Origin: Chamaelirium japonicum
Taxonomy: Eukaryota; Streptophyta; Magnoliopsida; Liliales; Melanthiaceae
Length of the DNA stretch: 64,000 nucleotides
Assembly (NCBI GenBank): GCA_947650365.1
Contig: OX393550.1
Coordinates: forward strand, 120,964,374 to 121,028,373
Direction: 5' to 3'
The position numbers and the translations under genes are program-made. The first letter of the stretch is position 1. Every line of letters begins with the position of its first letter. Shown in pieces: positions 26,581 to 38,148 of the stretch. Below the pieces are notes generated by a model that was not told where the DNA came from, made no database searches, and was given only the letters and a program-made list of their open reading frames with translations.

Positions 26581-27027
26581 GGATCCTTCGCGTTCACCTG
26601 CCATGAACGGAAGCATCCTGGCGTTGGCAAACCCCTCAAAGGGCGAGCCCGCCAAACAGGATCATCGAGAGAAATTAACCGGGCAGGGGGCAGCTAGCAC
26701 TTATTAGTTTCCTTTAAAAATAAAAATCGTTTAAGTCTCTGAGTGTAGGGAAGTTTTTGAAGTCTTTTGGTTCGTTTTAACGTTTTCCGGGCTCAGAGAC
26801 TATCGAGTTTTTACGAGCATGCCGAGTTTTTCGTTTGCATATACTTAAAAATAAAAGGGTTGAATCGAATTAGCTGCCTCGCCCGGGGTCTCGCTCTCGA
26901 GGTCGCTGCGAACTCCCAAAGCGGACTCATAAAAGGCACATAGAAAGAAAGAAACGCATATGCGGGCCCAGAAAGATAAATTTCATTGATTGGCAAAAAT
27001 TACAAAAGTAGTTACAAGGCAGCAAGC
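26581..27027. other. Spacer between 78-bp array and antisense gene, element 1
   Basis: No gene is seen. The stretch from 26708 is AT-rich. It holds a perfect 9-bp inverted repeat, GTCTCTGAG at 26735-26743 and CTCAGAGAC at 26792-26800, with 48 bases between. As both pol and the antisense gene end toward this spacer, it should hold the 3' ends of both transcripts; I could not identify firm polyadenylation signals. Confidence 0.6.
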
Positions 27028-29577
27028 TCAAGGCTTGCTTGTCTCCGCCCCACTGTCGTCCCCTCGGCGCCGCTTCTTCGACCTTTCGGTCTTGTATTTC
27101 TCCACAGCGGCCAGGGCGCCTTTCTTGAGGAGATCGTCCAGTTGGGCTTGGAGGCGGCCTTGCTGAGCCCGAAGGCCATTGGTGTGTGTCTCCTTCAAGG
27201 CCGCAATCTCCGTCTTCAGAGCAGCGACCTCGCCTTGAAGTTGAGCCGCCTCCCGCTGTGCGACCTCCCGGGCGGACACAGCTTCGTCTCGCTCCGCCTT
27301 GGCGTTGAGGAGGGCAGTAGCGGACAGGCCTTTGGCTACCTCGGCCATGGCGAGGCCTGACGCCAGGGTTTTGACCCTGCGGTGCAGTGCCTCTGACTCC
27401 ACCCTCAGCTCCTCGGAGCCCTTGGCTCGCTGAAGCTCGTGGATGTGCTCGTCTACCTTGCGCTCGGACCCCCGAAGGGAATCATCGAACAAGGCGGCCA
27501 GTGCCTTCCCGGCCCCAGCGACCTCCGCGGCCAGCGCCTGGCTCTGCTTCTCCGCCTGCATAAGGAAGGTGAAAGAGTTAGCAAAAATTGAGACTAAGAT
27601 TTATAAGGAGGCAGGTGCGGTGAGTACCTCGGCAAGGCGTTCGCTTATGGAAGCGAAGGGAGCCCGCGCGAAAACGTTGCGGCCCAGCAGCTGCCGCACG
27701 TAGTGGGGCGCCCTCCCCTCCTCCGCAGAGGAGCCCGCGCTGGGACCCCCGGGAGCTCCGGAAGGAGGGGGCACGCCAGGAGGAGTGGGGGCTATCACCT
27801 CCCCCGGGCGAGCTCTGGCTCCTGGCGGGCTCGGAGGGTCCGCGGTGGCCCCCTTGGCCTCTGGCTCCGAGCTGAAGGACTCGGAGTCGGAGCCAATGTC
27901 AACAAAGCTAGGGGACCTGTAGACCAGGTCCCCTAAGCCCTGCTGGGAGCCCGCTCCCTCCTGGCCTTCTGCAGGAGGCGAGGCCGGAGGGGCGGGAGCT
28001 GGAGCGGCCGCCGGTGTAGAGGCCGCGAGAGTTGGAGCCGAGGCCGGCAAGGAGGTCGCAGCGACGGCGTCGGACTCGCCCTGCTGGACCCCTGCCCCGT
28101 CGGCGGGAGATGGAGGCTCCTGCCCGCTCGATCCCGGCCCTGGTGCGGGAGCTGATGGAGTCGCGGGCTTCATCCCTTGGGCGGGAGCAACAGGCTCCGC
28201 CCGAGGAGCTTGAGGGGCGGGCTCTTCTTCCTCGGAGCCTGTTGCCTCCTCCGCAGAGTCCGTCCAGCTGGGCTCCGAGTCCAAGCCCGCCTCCTCCAGC
28301 GCTTTCCGCCGTTGCTCCGCCTGGACGTCAGAAGGCGCGGGCCCCGCGCGTTTGGCCTTCTTCTTCCCGCGGGCCTCCATCTCCGGCGTCAGCACTGCTA
28401 TACGAAGCGGGACGGTCAGATCGCCCGGGAAGTAGCCCATTAGAATTTGAGCCATCCCGGACTCGACTTCCGCCATGGTAAGTGGGAGGTCGATGTTCGG
28501 GTCGTCGGGCTCAACCATTTGGATCTTGCGGCGGACAATTGGAGTTGGGGCGGGAGGCTGACCTGGGCCGGCGTCCGGGCGAGGAGGTTGCGGAGGAGCG
28601 GAAGCTTCGCCCTGGTGAAGCATCTCCATGGTATCGGGGTCGTTGAGGCGGATGGGCGAAGCCCGCCTCCGGACCGTCTTCTTACGGGGGTTGCCTCCCG
28701 AGCTCCCGGCCCCCTTGCTGGCCCCTTTGGAGGGAGGGGCGTTCTGCATCGGCGGAATAGCGCCGACCTCCTCCTCTTTCTTCTTCCGGACGGTCTTCTG
28801 CTTCAGCAGAATAGCGCCGGTCTTCCCGTCCTTCAGCTGGAAGACGAAGTCGGGGGCGGTGATCTTCTCCGGAGTCCGCCCACCGAGGTAGTGGAGGATC
28901 GCATCGTCCAGAGATCGCTCCCGGTCGGGAGCGATGCACTTCTTCTTCCCCGCCTTGTAGAAGGAGATCTCCCGGAAGACCGCCGTCGGGGGAACCCCGG
29001 GGTGAGCCGGGACTCCGCTGTGCCGCCCGCGCCAGTCGCCGACCGCCACGAAAGGATAGTCCTTCCAGTGGCGGTCCTTGCTCTCGATGGTGGAGAAGGG
29101 GAGCACCTCGCCAGGCCGCCCGGCGAGGTAGAAGTAGCCGCAGCCCGCGGTGCTGAAGACCGGTGAGGGCTTGAGGAGCCACTTTTTGAGCAAGTAGCTC
29201 AGTGGGATCCTCGCCTTCAGAGCGGTCTCCAGCTGGGACAGCCCGTAGAGTATCCCCCAGGAGTTTCCTGAGAGTTGGGCGGGGCAAAGCCCCGTCAACT
29301 CCAGGAGCTCCCCGGCGAGATGACTCAGGGGGAACCGCAGCCCGGACCACAGCAGCCCGACAGAAGCTACTGTGCCCTGGGGCGGCCTCCCCGAGAGTGG
29401 CATCTCGGTGACGAGGATCTCCCGAGGGAGATTGATCGCCGCCCGGATACTGTCCCCGACAGGCACCCCAACGGGGTTTTGCAGCCAGACCACCGCTCTT
29501 TCGGTGGCGGGCTCAGCGGCCTGGGCGGCAGCAGCAGCGGCAGCAACAGCAGCAGCAACGTCAGCAGCGGAAGCCAT
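27028..29577 (-). CDS. Antisense two-exon gene of element 1 (gypsy-type putative transposase family)
   Basis: It lies on the strand opposite to pol. Exon 1 runs 29577-27628 and exon 2 runs 27555-27028, joined in phase 0 across a 72-bp intron. The product is about 825 aa. ATG 29577 (residues MASAADV) is chosen because the longer open frame to 29619 begins with TTG. After an Ala-rich start, about residues 70-140 (LRFPLSHLAGELLELTG, KARIPLSYLL) resemble the plant family called putative gypsy-type transposon (Transposase_28). A long Pro/Ala/Ser/Glu-rich acidic segment follows. Exon 2 is a heptad-rich coiled coil ending in a basic KKRRRG cluster that could be a nuclear signal. Antisense genes in this position are known in Tat elements; their role is unknown. 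A TATA-like box lies about 100 bp upstream. Confidence 0.8.
27556..27627 (-). other. 72-bp GT-AG intron in the antisense gene, element 1
   Basis: On the minus strand the donor is GAG|GTACTC and the acceptor is a pyrimidine-rich run ending TTATGCAG|GCGGAG. It is AT-richer than the exons and contains the in-frame stop that ends the unspliced reading frame 8 codons after the donor. Removal joins two open frames in phase 0. Confidence 0.75.
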
Positions 29578-29672
29578 GAGAGCAGAAGGGCTAAAGCGAG
29601 CTGAAAGCACTAGAAGCAAAGGGAGAAGGGAGAGCTGTTTTCACGCAGCAGTAAAAATTGCCCCCCGTCCCC

Positions 29673-29680
29673 TATTTAAA
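29673..29680 (-). promoter_or_regulatory. TATA-like box for the antisense gene, element 1
   Basis: The minus strand reads TTTAAATA about 95-100 bp upstream of the chosen ATG at 29577, in otherwise GC-rich DNA. The spacing suits a plant core promoter with a leader of about 65 nt. Confidence 0.55.
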
Positions 29681-30162
29681 GGCGAGCGAGAGACAGGTGA
29701 ATCGACCCGCAGTTAATGCCCAAGCGCGCTCGGCGAGGCGACGTGACGGCGATCAAAGCGACAGCTCGCTTCTCTCAAATCGTCGAGCGCCACGTGGACC
29801 ACGCGTGGAAAAAGCTGCGCCGGCGCCAGCACTGTCCTTTATTGACAGAGAAAGGGACAAATGAGGAGGAGACACGCGTCTCGCGCCGATCGGGGTCTCA
29901 TGATGAGATTCGCTGTATCAGCGTTGAGCCTCGCGCCGTAGTTAAGGTGAAGCGACCGTTGGAGATTCGGTGCGATACCCAAGTCACAAGATCGCCCGCG
30001 GCAGGCGCCCCAAGCTCGCCCGAAGCAGACCCTGACCGCGTGTGACAAGCTCGCACCGGAAGGAGATCGCTCGTGGCTGACGCTCGTGGCCCGCCCAGCG
30101 TTTGTGAAATACTGGGAGTCAAAACTCTCGACGCAGATCGCTCGCGGTAGGTGCCCGCAGCT
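29681..30162. other. 3' non-coding remnant of element 1
   Basis: GC-rich sequence upstream of the antisense gene that holds the first unit of the 148-bp repeat (from about 29993) and then breaks at 30162 into satellite. In element 2 the same stretch continues for about 930 bp to the 3' LTR. No gene is seen; short antisense frames here read across repeat units. Confidence 0.7.
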
Positions 30163-33100
30163 CCATTCTAATTCATTCGTACGATCCATTCTAATTCCTT
30201 CGCACGATCCATTCTAATTCATTCGCACGATCCATTCTAATTCATTCGCACGAATGTATCCACTCTAATTCATTCATACGATCCATTCTAATTCGTTCGC
30301 ATGATCCATTCGAATTCACTCATACGATCCATTCTAATTCATTCGTACGATCCATTCTAATTCATTCGCACGATCCATTCTAATTCATTCATATGATCCA
30401 ATCTAATTCATTCATATGATCCGTTCTAATTCATTCGCACGAATGTATCCATTCTAATTCATTCGTACGATCCATTCTAATTCATTCGCACAATCTATTC
30501 TAATTCATTCGTACGATCCATTCTAATTCATTCGCACGATCCATTCTAATTCATTCACATAATCTATTCTAATTCATTCGTACGATCCATTCTAATTTAT
30601 TCGCACGATCCATTCTAATTCATTCGCACGAATGTATCCATTCTGTTTCATTCGTACGATCCATTCTAATTCCTTCGTACGATCCATTCTAATTCCTTCG
30701 TATGTACGATCCATTCTAATTCCTTCGTACGATCCATTCTAATTCATTCGCACGAATGTATCCATTCTAATTCATTCGTATGATCCATTCTAATTCCTTC
30801 ATACGATCCATTCTAATTACTTCGTACGTATGATCCATTCTAATTCCTTCGTACGATCCATTCTAATTTAATTCGCACGAATGTATCCATTTTAACTCAT
30901 TCGTACGATCCATTCTAATTCCTTCGCACGATCCATTCTAGTTCATTCGTACGATCCATTCTAATTCAGTCGCACGAATGTATCCACTCTAATTTATTCA
31001 TACAATCCATTCCAATTCATTCGCACGATCCATTCGAATTCACTTATACGATCCATTCTAATTTGATCGTATGAAAGAATTAGAATGGATCATATAAATG
31101 AATTAGAATGGATCGTATGAATGAATTAGAATGGATCGTTCGAATGAATGAGAATGGATCGTTCGAATGAATGAGAATGGATCGTACGAATGAATTAGAA
31201 TAGATCGTTCGAATGAATTAGAATGGATCGTACGAATGAATTAGAATGGATCGTACGAATGAATTAGAATCGATCGTATGAATGAATTAGAATGGATCGT
31301 ATGAATGAATTAGATTGGATCGTATTAATGAATTAGAATGGGTCGTACGAATGAATTGGAATGGATCGTACGAAGGAATTAGAATGGATCGTACGAATGA
31401 ATTAGAATGGATCGTACGAATGAATTAGAATGGATTCATTCATACAATCCATTCTAATTCTTTCACACTATCCATTCTAATTCATTCGTACGATCCATTC
31501 TAATTCATTCGTACGATCTATTCTAATTCATTTGCACGAATGTATCCATTCTAATTCATTCATACGATCCATTCTAATTCATTCTAATTCGTTCATATGA
31601 TCCATTCTAATTTATTCGTACGAATGGATTGTATGAATGAATTAGAATGGATTCATTCGTGCGAATGAATTAGAATGGACCGTGCTAATGAATTAGAATT
31701 GATCGTACGAATGAATTAGAATATATTGTGCGTTAGAATAGATTGTGCGAATGAATTAGAATGGATCGTACAAAGGAATTAGAATAGATCGTACGAATGA
31801 ATTTGAATGGATACATTCGTGTGAATGAATTAAAATGGATCGAATGAATGAATTAGATTGGATCGTATGAATAAATTAGAATGGATCGTACGTATGAATT
31901 AGAATGGATACATTCATTCATGTGAATGAATTAGAATGGATCGTACAAAGGAATTAGAATGGATCATACGAATGAAATATAATGGGTCGTACAAAGGAAT
32001 TAGAATGGATCGTACGAAGGAATTAGAATGGATCGTACGAAGGAATTAGAATGGATCGTACGAATGAATTAGAATGGATACATTCATGCGAATGAATTAG
32101 AATGGATCGTACGAATGAGTAAGAATGGATCGTACGAATGAAATAGAATGGATCGTACGAATGAATTAGAATGGATCATGCGAATGAATTAGAATGGATC
32201 GTACGAATGAATTAGAATGGATTGTGCGAATGAATTCGAATGGATTGTACGAATGAAATAGAATGGATCGTACGAATGAATTAGAATGGATCGTACAAAT
32301 GAATTAGAATGGATCGTACGATTGAATTAGCATGGATCGTGCAAATGAATTAGAATGGAACGTATGAATGAATTAGAATGGATCGTGCGAAAGAATTAGA
32401 ATGGATTGTATGAATGAATTAAAATGGATCGTATGAATGAATTAGAATGGATCGTGCGAATGAGTAAAAATGGATCGTACGAATGAAATAGAATGGATTG
32501 TACGAATAAATTAGAATGGATCGTACAAAGGAATTATAATAGATCATACAAATGAAATATAATGGGTCATACAAAGGAATTAGAATGGATCGTATGAAGG
32601 AATTAGAATGGACCGTACGAAGGAATTAGAATGGATCGTATGAATGAATTAGAATAGATCGTACGAATGAATTAGAATGGATTATATGAATGAATAATAA
32701 TAGATCATACGAATGAATTAGAATGAATCATACGAAGGAATTAGAATGGATACATTCGTGCGAATGAATTAGAATGGATCGTGCGAATGAATTAGAATGG
32801 ATCGTACGAATGAATTAGAATGGATCATACGAATGAATTAGAATGGATACATTCGTGCGAATGAATTAGAATGGATCGTACGAATGAGTAAGAATGGATC
32901 GTACGAATGAGTAAGAATGGATCGTACGAATGAAATAGAATGGATCGTACGAATGAATTATAATGGATCGTGCTAATGAATTAGAATGGATCGTAAGAAT
33001 GAATAAGAGTAGATTGTGCGAATGAATTAGAATGGATTGTACGAATGAATTAGAATGGATACATTCGTGCGATTGAATTAGAATGGATCTTATGAATGAA

Positions 33101-36100
33101 TTAGATTGGATCGTATAAATGAATCAGAATGGATCGTGTGAATGAATTAGAATGGATACATTCGTTGCAAATGAATTAGAATGGATCGTGCTAATGAATT
33201 AGAATTGATCGTGCGAATGAATTAGAATGGATCGTACGAATGAATTAGAATGGATCGTACGAATGAATTAGAAAGGATCGTGCGAAAGAATTAGAATGGA
33301 TTGTATGAATGAATTTGAATGGATCGTGCGAATGAATTAGAATGGATCTTGCGAATGAATTAGAATGGATCGTACGAATGAATTAGAATGGATACATTCG
33401 TGCGAATGAATTAGAATGGATCGTATGAATGAATTAGATTGGATCGTATGAATGAATTAGAATGGATCGTGCGAATGAATTAGAATGGAACGTACGAATG
33501 AATTAGAATGGATCGTATGAATGAATTAGAATGGATCGTACTTTATGAATTAGAAGGGATCATACGAATGAAATAGAATGGATCGTACGAAGGAATTAGA
33601 ATGGATCGTACGAAGGAATTAGAATGAATCGTATGAATGAAATAGAATGGATCGTATGAATGAATTAGAATGGATCGTAATAATGGATCGTACGTATAAA
33701 TTTGTGCGTATGAATGAATTAGAATGGATCGTATGAAAGAATTAGAATGGATTGTATGAATGAATTAGAATGGATCGTATGAATGAATTAGAATGGATCG
33801 TACGAATGAATTAGAATGGATACATTCGTGCGAATGAATTAGAATGGATCATACGAATGAGTAAGAATGGATCGTACGAATGAAATAGAATGGTTTGTAT
33901 GAATGAATTAGAATGGATCGTATGAATGAATTAGAAAGGATCGTGCGAAAGAATTAGAATGGATTGTATGGATGAATTAGAATGGATCATGCGAATGAAT
34001 TAGAATGGATCGTACGAATGACTTAGAATGGATCGTATGAATGAATTAGAATGGATCGTGCGAATGAATTAGAATGGATCGTACGAATGAATTAGAATGG
34101 ATACATTCGTGCAAATGAATTAGAATGGATCGTACGAATGAGTAAGAATGGATCGTACGAATGAAATAGAATGGATCGTACGAATGAATTAGAATGGATC
34201 GTGCTAATGAATTAGAATGGATCGTACGAATGAATTAGAATAGATTGTGCGAATGAATTAGAATGGATCGTACGAATGAATTAGAATGGATACATTCGTG
34301 CGAATGAATTAGAATGGATCGTATGAATGAATTAGATTGGATCGTATTAATGAATTAGAATGGATCGTGCGAATGAATTAGAATGGATCGTACGAATGAA
34401 TTAGAATGGATACATTCGTGCGAATGAATTAGAATGGATCTTACGATTGAGTAAGAATGGATCGTACGAATGAAATAGAATAGATCGTACGAATGAATTA
34501 GAATGGATCGTGCTAATGAATTTGAATTGATCGTACGAATGAATTATAATAGATTGTGCAAATGAATTAGAATGGATCGTACGAATGAATTAGAATGGAT
34601 ACATTCGTGCGAATGAATTAGAATGGATCGTATGAATGAATTAGATTGGATGTATGAATGAATTAGAATGGATCGTGCGAAGGAATTAGAATGGATCGTA
34701 CGTGAGAATGAATTAGAATGGATTGTACGAATGAATTAGAATGGATCGTATGAATGAATTAGAATGGATCGTGCGAATGAATTAGATTGGATCGTACGAA
34801 TGAATTAGAATGGATACATTCGTGCGAATGAATTAGAATGGATCATACGATTGAGTAAGAATGGATCGTACGAATGAAATAGAATGGATCATACGAAAAA
34901 ATTAGAATGGATCATACAAATGAATTTGAATGGATCGTATGAATGAATTAGATTGGATCGTATGATGATCCATTCTAATTCATTCGCACAATCTATTCTA
35001 ATTCATTCGTACGATCCATTCTAATTCATTAGCACGATCCATTCTAATTCCTTCGTACGATCCATTCTAATTCATTTCGTACGATCCATTCTAATTCATT
35101 CGTATGATCCATTCTAATTTATTCGTACAATCCATTCTATTTCATTCGTACGATCCATTCTTACTCATTCGTACGATCCATTCTAATTCATTCGCACGAT
35201 CCATTCTAATTCATTAATACGATCCATTCTAATTCATTGCACGATCCATTCTAATTCATTCGCACAATCTATTCTAATTCCTTCGTACGATCCATTCTAA
35301 TTCATTCATACGATCCATTCTAATTCATTCGTACGATCCATTCTTACTCATTCGTACGATCCATTCTAATTCATTCACACGATCCATTCTAATTCATTCG
35401 TATGATCCATTCTAATTCATTTGCACGAATGTATCCATTCTAATTCATTCGTACGATCCATTCTAATTCATTCGCACAATCTATTCTAATTCATTCGTAC
35501 GATCCATTCTAATTCATTCGCACGATCCATTCTAATTCATTCATACGATCCATTCTAATTCATTAGCACGATCCATTCTAATTCATTCGTACGATCCATT
35601 CTATTTCAATCGTACGATCCATTCTTACTCATCCGTATAATCCATTCTAATTCATTCGCACAATCTATTCTAATTCATTCGTACGTTCTATTCTAATACA
35701 TTATGTACGTATGAATTAGAATGGATACATTCATGGGAATGAATAAGAATGGATCGTACGAAGGATTTAGAATGGATCAAACGAATGAAATAGAATGGAT
35801 TGTACAAAGGAATTAGAATGAATCGTATGAAGGAATTAGAATGGATCGTACGAATGAATTTGAATGGATCGTACGAATGAATTAGAATGGATACATTCGT
35901 GCGGATGAATTAGAATGGATCGTACGAAGGAATTAGAATGGATCGTACGAATGAATTAGAATAGATTGTGCGAATGAATTAGAATGGATCGTACGAATGA
36001 ATTAGAATGGATCGTATGAATGAATTAGAATGGATCGTATGAGTGAATTCGAATGGATCATGCGAATGAATTAGAATAGATTATGCAAATGAATTAGAAT

Positions 36101-36793
36101 GGATCGTGCGAATGAATTAGAATGGATCGTACGAATGAATTAGAATGGATCGTACGAAGGAATTAGAATGGATCGTACGATGGAAATGGATCGTATGAAT
36201 GAATTAGAATGGATACATTCGTGCGAATGAATTAGAATGTATCGTATGAATGAATTAGATTGGATCGTATGAATGAATTAGAATGGATCGTGCGAATGAA
36301 TTAGAATGGATCGTACGAATGAATTAGAATGGATCATACAAATGAAATATAATGGGTCGTACAAAGGAATTAGAATGGATCGTATGAAGGAATTAGAATG
36401 GATCGTACGAAAAAATTAGAATGCATCGTACGAATGAATTAGAATAGATCGTGCGAATGGATCGTGCGAATGAATTAGATTGGATCGTATTAATGAATTA
36501 GAATGGATCGTGCGAATGAATTAGAATGTATCATACGAATGAATTAGAATGGATATATTTGTGCGAATGAATTAGAATGGATCATACGATTGAGTAAGAA
36601 TAGATCGTACGAATGAAATAGAATAGATCGTACGTACGATCTATTCTATTTCATTCGTACGATCCGTACGATCCATTCTAATTCATTCACACGATCCATT
36701 CTAATTCATTTGCACGAATATATCCATTCTAATTCATTCGTACGATCCATTCTAATTAATTCAAACAATCTATTCTAATTCATTCGTACGATC
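30163..36793. repeat. 23-bp satellite, duplicated block
   Basis: A near-exact second copy of 11949-18566. Orientation blocks follow the same order: R to about 31066, F to 31435, R to 31620, F to 34965, R to 35700, F to 36638, R to 36793. Differences from the first copy include a 13-bp insertion near 33679 and scattered substitutions, for example near 33555. No gene is seen. Confidence 0.95.
36789..36793 (+). other. Target-site duplication, left side of element 2
   Basis: CGATC directly before TGTTGGGGG, repeated directly after the 3' LTR at 50360-50364. It is part of the satellite monomer. The 5-bp length is usual for Ty3/gypsy. Confidence 0.93.
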
Positions 36794-38058
36794 TGTTGGG
36801 GGTAGACAGAAACCACATATCTTGGGTAGCATTGCAAACGCATCTGAGATAAGAGTTCTCGAGGGAGCCCGTCCAAAAAGCTCGCCCTCCCAGCCCATCA
36901 GGAGCTCGCCGCCCCACAGGGAGCTGGATGGACACCTTGTATCTGAGTGCAGCTCGACTCTCCCAACCCCTCAGGAGCTCGCCCCGCAGGGAGCTGGATG
37001 GACACCTTGTATCTGAGTGCAGCTCGCAGGAGTTCGCTCCCCCGTGCTCACCAAATCACCTTGACAGGGAGCGAGATCCACATTAGGCTGAAAGGGCCCA
37101 GGCCAAGAGCACTCTTAAGAGCTCGCCTGAGCTCGATGGAGCTCGCCTGAGATCGCCCAGAAGCTCGCTCAGGAGCTCGCCTGAGCTCGATGGAGCTCGC
37201 CTGAGATCGCCCGGAAGCTCGCTCAGGAGCTCGCCCCGCAGCTCGCCAAGCTCACCCAGGAGCTCGCCTAAGCTCGCTCAGGAGCTCGCCCCGGAGTTCG
37301 CCAAGCCCGCGCGAGAACTCGCTGGCAGTGATAGCGGGAGTTAGACCGTCATGCATAACGAAGACACCGGCATCGCGAACGCCCCTAGCTCGCGCAGGAG
37401 CTCGCCCCTAGCTCGCTCAGGAGCTCACCCAAGCTCGCCAGAATTCCCCAGTTTATCGAGAAGGTTGCTCCCGTGAGGTCCGACTCTTGATAGATGTGGA
37501 AGAGAAGGCGGAGCAATGGAGGGCGAGCTCACCTTAGCTCCCCGTCGGAGGTCGCCCACAATGTATGAGAGGATGCCAGGTGTCAAAACCCCACGGAAGC
37601 TACGTGGACAAACGTGGTCCACGGAAGCTCGCTCGAATCAGTTCGAGACCTCCCAGACTTGAACATTCCAGAAGGGCCACCTGGCCACGACAAGAAAGAT
37701 TCCCCCCCCCACTCAAACCGCCTGGCAGGCCTGACGACAGAATGTCAGGGCGCGAGTACCAAGGACTGTCAGACCCACGCGAGCCAGAACGTGGGGGGTC
37801 TAGAAGGCGCCGGAAGAATCTCCACGTGTCGGGCCACGGTAGGCCGCCGATTGCTATAAATGCTCACCCCCAGGCTCCATAGTACAGGTTCGAAATCCCT
37901 TTTCCTTCCTCTTTGGTCCATTACAGCTCGCCGTTGTGCCACTGTGACTGACTTGAGCGTCGGAGGGTCTGCGCTCCTGAGGGAGCCAGCCGTTCTCACG
38001 TTCTCTTTTCTTTGTCTTGCAGGCAGCCCGCACGGACCAGCGAAAAATCCCCCGAACA
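36794..38058 (+). repeat. 5' LTR of element 2
   Basis: 1265 bp with TGTTGGGGG and CCCCCGAACA ends. It has the same internal 70-bp and 54-bp repeats and GAGCTCGCC-rich U3 as element 1. The C-run near 37703 has nine C. Confidence 0.96.
37855..37861 (+). promoter_or_regulatory. LTR TATA box, element 2 5' LTR
   Basis: TATAAAT, expected to drive the genomic and gag-pol transcript from about 30 bp downstream. Confidence 0.75.
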
Positions 38059-38060
38059 TT

Positions 38061-38078
38061 TGGCGCCGTCTGTGGGAT
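38061..38078 (+). other. Primer-binding site, element 2
   Basis: TGGCGCCGTCTGTGGGAT, two bases after the LTR end, identical to element 1 and, on the other strand, to element 3. Confidence 0.85.
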
Positions 38079-38148
38079 CTTCGACTGGTTCCTGCGAGAA
38101 CGCCCACGACCACGCGGTTGAGCGCAGTTCGCTCTCGTAACCTCAAGG

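Larger units (their letters stand above)
11949..30162. repeat. 18.2-kb tandem segmental duplication, copy 1
   Basis: This segment (6.6 kb of satellite plus element 1) recurs head-to-tail at 30163-48391. Shared landmarks keep a nearly constant offset: 18214 bp at the left edge, 18227 at the LTR start, 18228 at the gag start and 18229 through the antisense gene. The steps are explained by a 13-bp insertion near 33679, one extra C in the LTR C-run and one extra C in gag of copy 2. Scattered substitutions separate the copies. The copy ends inside a 148-bp repeat unit of the element, and satellite sequence resumes with about 1 bp of shared sequence at the joint. Confidence 0.93.
18567..30162 (+). 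mobile_element. Element 1: Ty3/gypsy Tat-type LTR retrotransposon, 3'-truncated
   Basis: It has a 5' LTR, primer-binding site, gag, protease, pol (RT, RNase H, second RNase H, integrase), a 78-bp tandem array and an antisense gene. It then stops at 30162 inside the first 148-bp repeat unit, where satellite follows directly. It has no polypurine tract, no 3' LTR and no target-site duplication on the right. The left junction (CGATC then TGTTGGGGG) is identical to that of element 2. This is therefore a partial copy made by the segmental duplication, not a separate insertion, and it cannot transpose as a unit. Order RT-RH-INT places it in Ty3/gypsy. The extra RNase H domain and the antisense gene place it in the Tat clade (relatives: Ogre, Retand, RIRE2, Grande). 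Confidence 0.95.

Noticed and set aside
28032..29166. Plus-strand open frames opposite the antisense gene, up to 239 aa
   Set aside because: They are low-complexity shadows of the Pro/Ala/Ser-rich minus-strand gene, which has the better evidence (intron, start, coiled coil).
18567..36794. Elements 1 and 2 as two separate insertions at the same site
   Set aside because: Their flanking satellite is also the same for 6.6 kb and the offset is constant, so they are duplicates of one insertion.
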